Made by a program: the position numbers and the translations under genes. DNA of 10,000 nt from Botryococcus braunii. Lineage: Eukaryota; Chlorophyta; Trebouxiophyceae. Location of the stretch: contig MVGU01001085.1 of NCBI GenBank assembly GCA_002005505.1, positions 55,001 to 65,000 on the forward strand. The letters run 5' to 3'. Shown piece by piece: positions 1-10,000 of the stretch (position 1 is its first letter; every line of letters begins with the position of its first letter). The notes beneath the pieces were generated by a model, which was not told the DNA's origin, searched no databases, and saw nothing but the letters and a program-made list of their open reading frames with translations.

Positions 1-8966
<8,966 letters not shown>

Positions 8967-9427
8967 GTGCGCTTCTCTCTGGCCTGTCCTCTGTGTGATT
9001 TACAAGTATGCAGGGCGTTGGTTCCCCCCCCCCCTTTTATTTCCTGTTTCTTTTTGTTTTACTTCTTTTTTCTTCATTTTTTTCCTTTCTTTTTTGCTGA
9101 AAAAATACTACTAAAAAAGTATGGAATATTTGTAGCATCTCGAGGTTTCCTTCGCCTCCCTATTTTGCTTTGAGAAAGGAGGAGGTGAGAAGAGTGGAGG
9201 GATTATGAAGCTGTGCTGTAAGCATTCCAGAGCGTTGGAGCCAGCCTCCCCCCAAATGTGCCGGTAATGAGGCTGAGATTTCGGGGTTTGGGAAGTCTGG
9301 TCATGCCACGAGGCTGACATCGACCGAGGTCCTGAATGTAAATCACATGCAGGAGTTTTGCTTAATGCGTGTGCCTGCGTGTGTGCCGGCATGCAAGCAC
9401 GGGCATGTACGCGTGCGCGCGCGAGTG

Positions 9428-9428
<1 letters not shown>

Positions 9429-9484
<56 letters not shown>
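9429..9484. repeat. (TG)n microsatellite
   Basis: About 28 pure TG units. The preceding 60 bp are irregular alternating purine-pyrimidine (GTGCGCGCGCG-like). Cys-Val open frames across it are artefacts. Confidence 0.96.
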
Positions 9485-9490
<6 letters not shown>

Positions 9491-9704
9491 CCTTCAGTTG
9501 CACGGCTCTGGAAGGGAGTGTTGCCGGTACTGCGTGTACTGTACCGCTTTGGAGCTTGGACAGCCCTCCAAGTTCCAAAGGGCTCTTCTTGCGTGAGGAG
9601 GCGACAACTCTACTAATCTATTTGCCACTTTTTCTATTTTTGCCCCCCCAGTGGGGGGTTGTGCCCTAGGACAGCAGCAATCACAAACAGCACTTAATGT
9701 AATA

Positions 9705-9868
9705 GGGAAATTACCCTTGGTATTTACCCTTGGTAATTACCCTTGGAAATTACTTGGAAATTACCATTGGAAATTACTTGGAAATTACCCTTGGGAAATT
9801 ACTTGGAAATTACCCTTGGAAATTACTTGGAAATTACCCTTGGAAATTACTTGGAAATTACCCTTGGT
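9705..9868 (+). repeat. Minisatellite of ATTACCCTTGG units (13 and 24 bp)
   Basis: It starts with three 13-bp units (TTACCCTTGG plus three A/T bases). It then has about five 24-25 bp units in which TTGGAAATTACC(C/A) alternates with the shortened TTGGAAATTAC. Because 24 is a multiple of three, a frame with Gly-Asn-Tyr repeats stays open; it is not a gene. Confidence 0.9.
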
Positions 9869-10000
9869 ATCAGTGGTATTTCGACGTAGACACCCTTGTT
9901 TCTGGAGATACCAGGAGCAGGGGCTGCTTCAATGTCTTTCTCGCTGTCCGCTGACTCTCACTGACCCAATGTTCCTCTCCCGCCACTTCCACTCACCTAA

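Larger units (their letters stand above)
8967..10000 (+). other. Intron 8 (partial), no further exon found
   Basis: From the last exon to the window edge no segment matches the next conserved blocks of the aminotransferase (IIEPV, GAGGM, FDEVFTG, lysine motif). It holds C- and T-rich tracts (9026-9100), a GT run (9429-9484) with alternating sequence before it, and an ATTACC-type minisatellite (9705-9868). The remainder, including 9870-10000, shows nothing recognisable. Confidence 0.75.

Noticed and set aside
9730..9954. Frame with Gly-Asn-Tyr repeats
   Set aside because: It is a product of a 24-bp minisatellite whose length is a multiple of three.

Overview
This is a eukaryotic nuclear window. 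It carries the middle part of one spliced gene on the + strand: a fused biotin-synthesis gene of the plant BIO3-BIO1 type (dethiobiotin synthetase joined to 7,8-diaminopelargonate aminotransferase, DAPA-AT). Eight exons, GC-rich and only about 90-280 bp each, can be joined in one frame and read without a break for about 470 codons. They run from the later part of the synthetase domain (exon 1 is cut by the left edge) to the middle of the aminotransferase domain (the last exon ends near 8966). The first part of the synthetase and the lysine-bearing C-terminal half of the aminotransferase lie outside the window. Every intron begins with GT and ends with AG, and the phases on the two sides of each junction agree. 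This agreement is strong internal evidence for the model.

Layout: exon 1 1-91 (partial), exon 2 1324-1475, exon 3 1829-2061, exon 4 2396-2514, exon 5 3347-3570, exon 6 4714-4889, exon 7 6326-6505, exon 8 8724-about 8966. The introns make up about 85% of the window and are full of simple and tandem repeats: GT/CA, CT/GA and CG runs, TCC arrays, a TTTATC hexamer array, and minisatellites with units of about 20, 24, 28/30, 74 and 85 bp. They also hold long homopolymers, a degenerate tRNA-Leu-like stretch, and one exon-like open segment on the minus strand. No second complete gene, RNA gene, promoter or CRISPR array is supported.

Organism: the fused gene, the residues shared with land-plant proteins and the long repeat-filled introns suggest the green lineage. 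A repeat-rich streptophyte alga such as Chara would fit, but that is a guess; BIO3-BIO1 fusions also occur in other eukaryotes.

The two halves of the protein act in sequence. DAPA-AT makes 7,8-diaminopelargonate and dethiobiotin synthetase closes its ureido ring, giving dethiobiotin for biotin synthase. The Arabidopsis enzyme is mitochondrial. The most interesting points are structural. The 5' splice site of exon 3 sits in an 85-86 bp tandem repeat that duplicates the donor. A strong decoy donor in exon 4 would pair with a decoy acceptor to remove exactly 51 bp in frame at the junction of the two enzyme domains. A possible antisense exon lies in intron 7.
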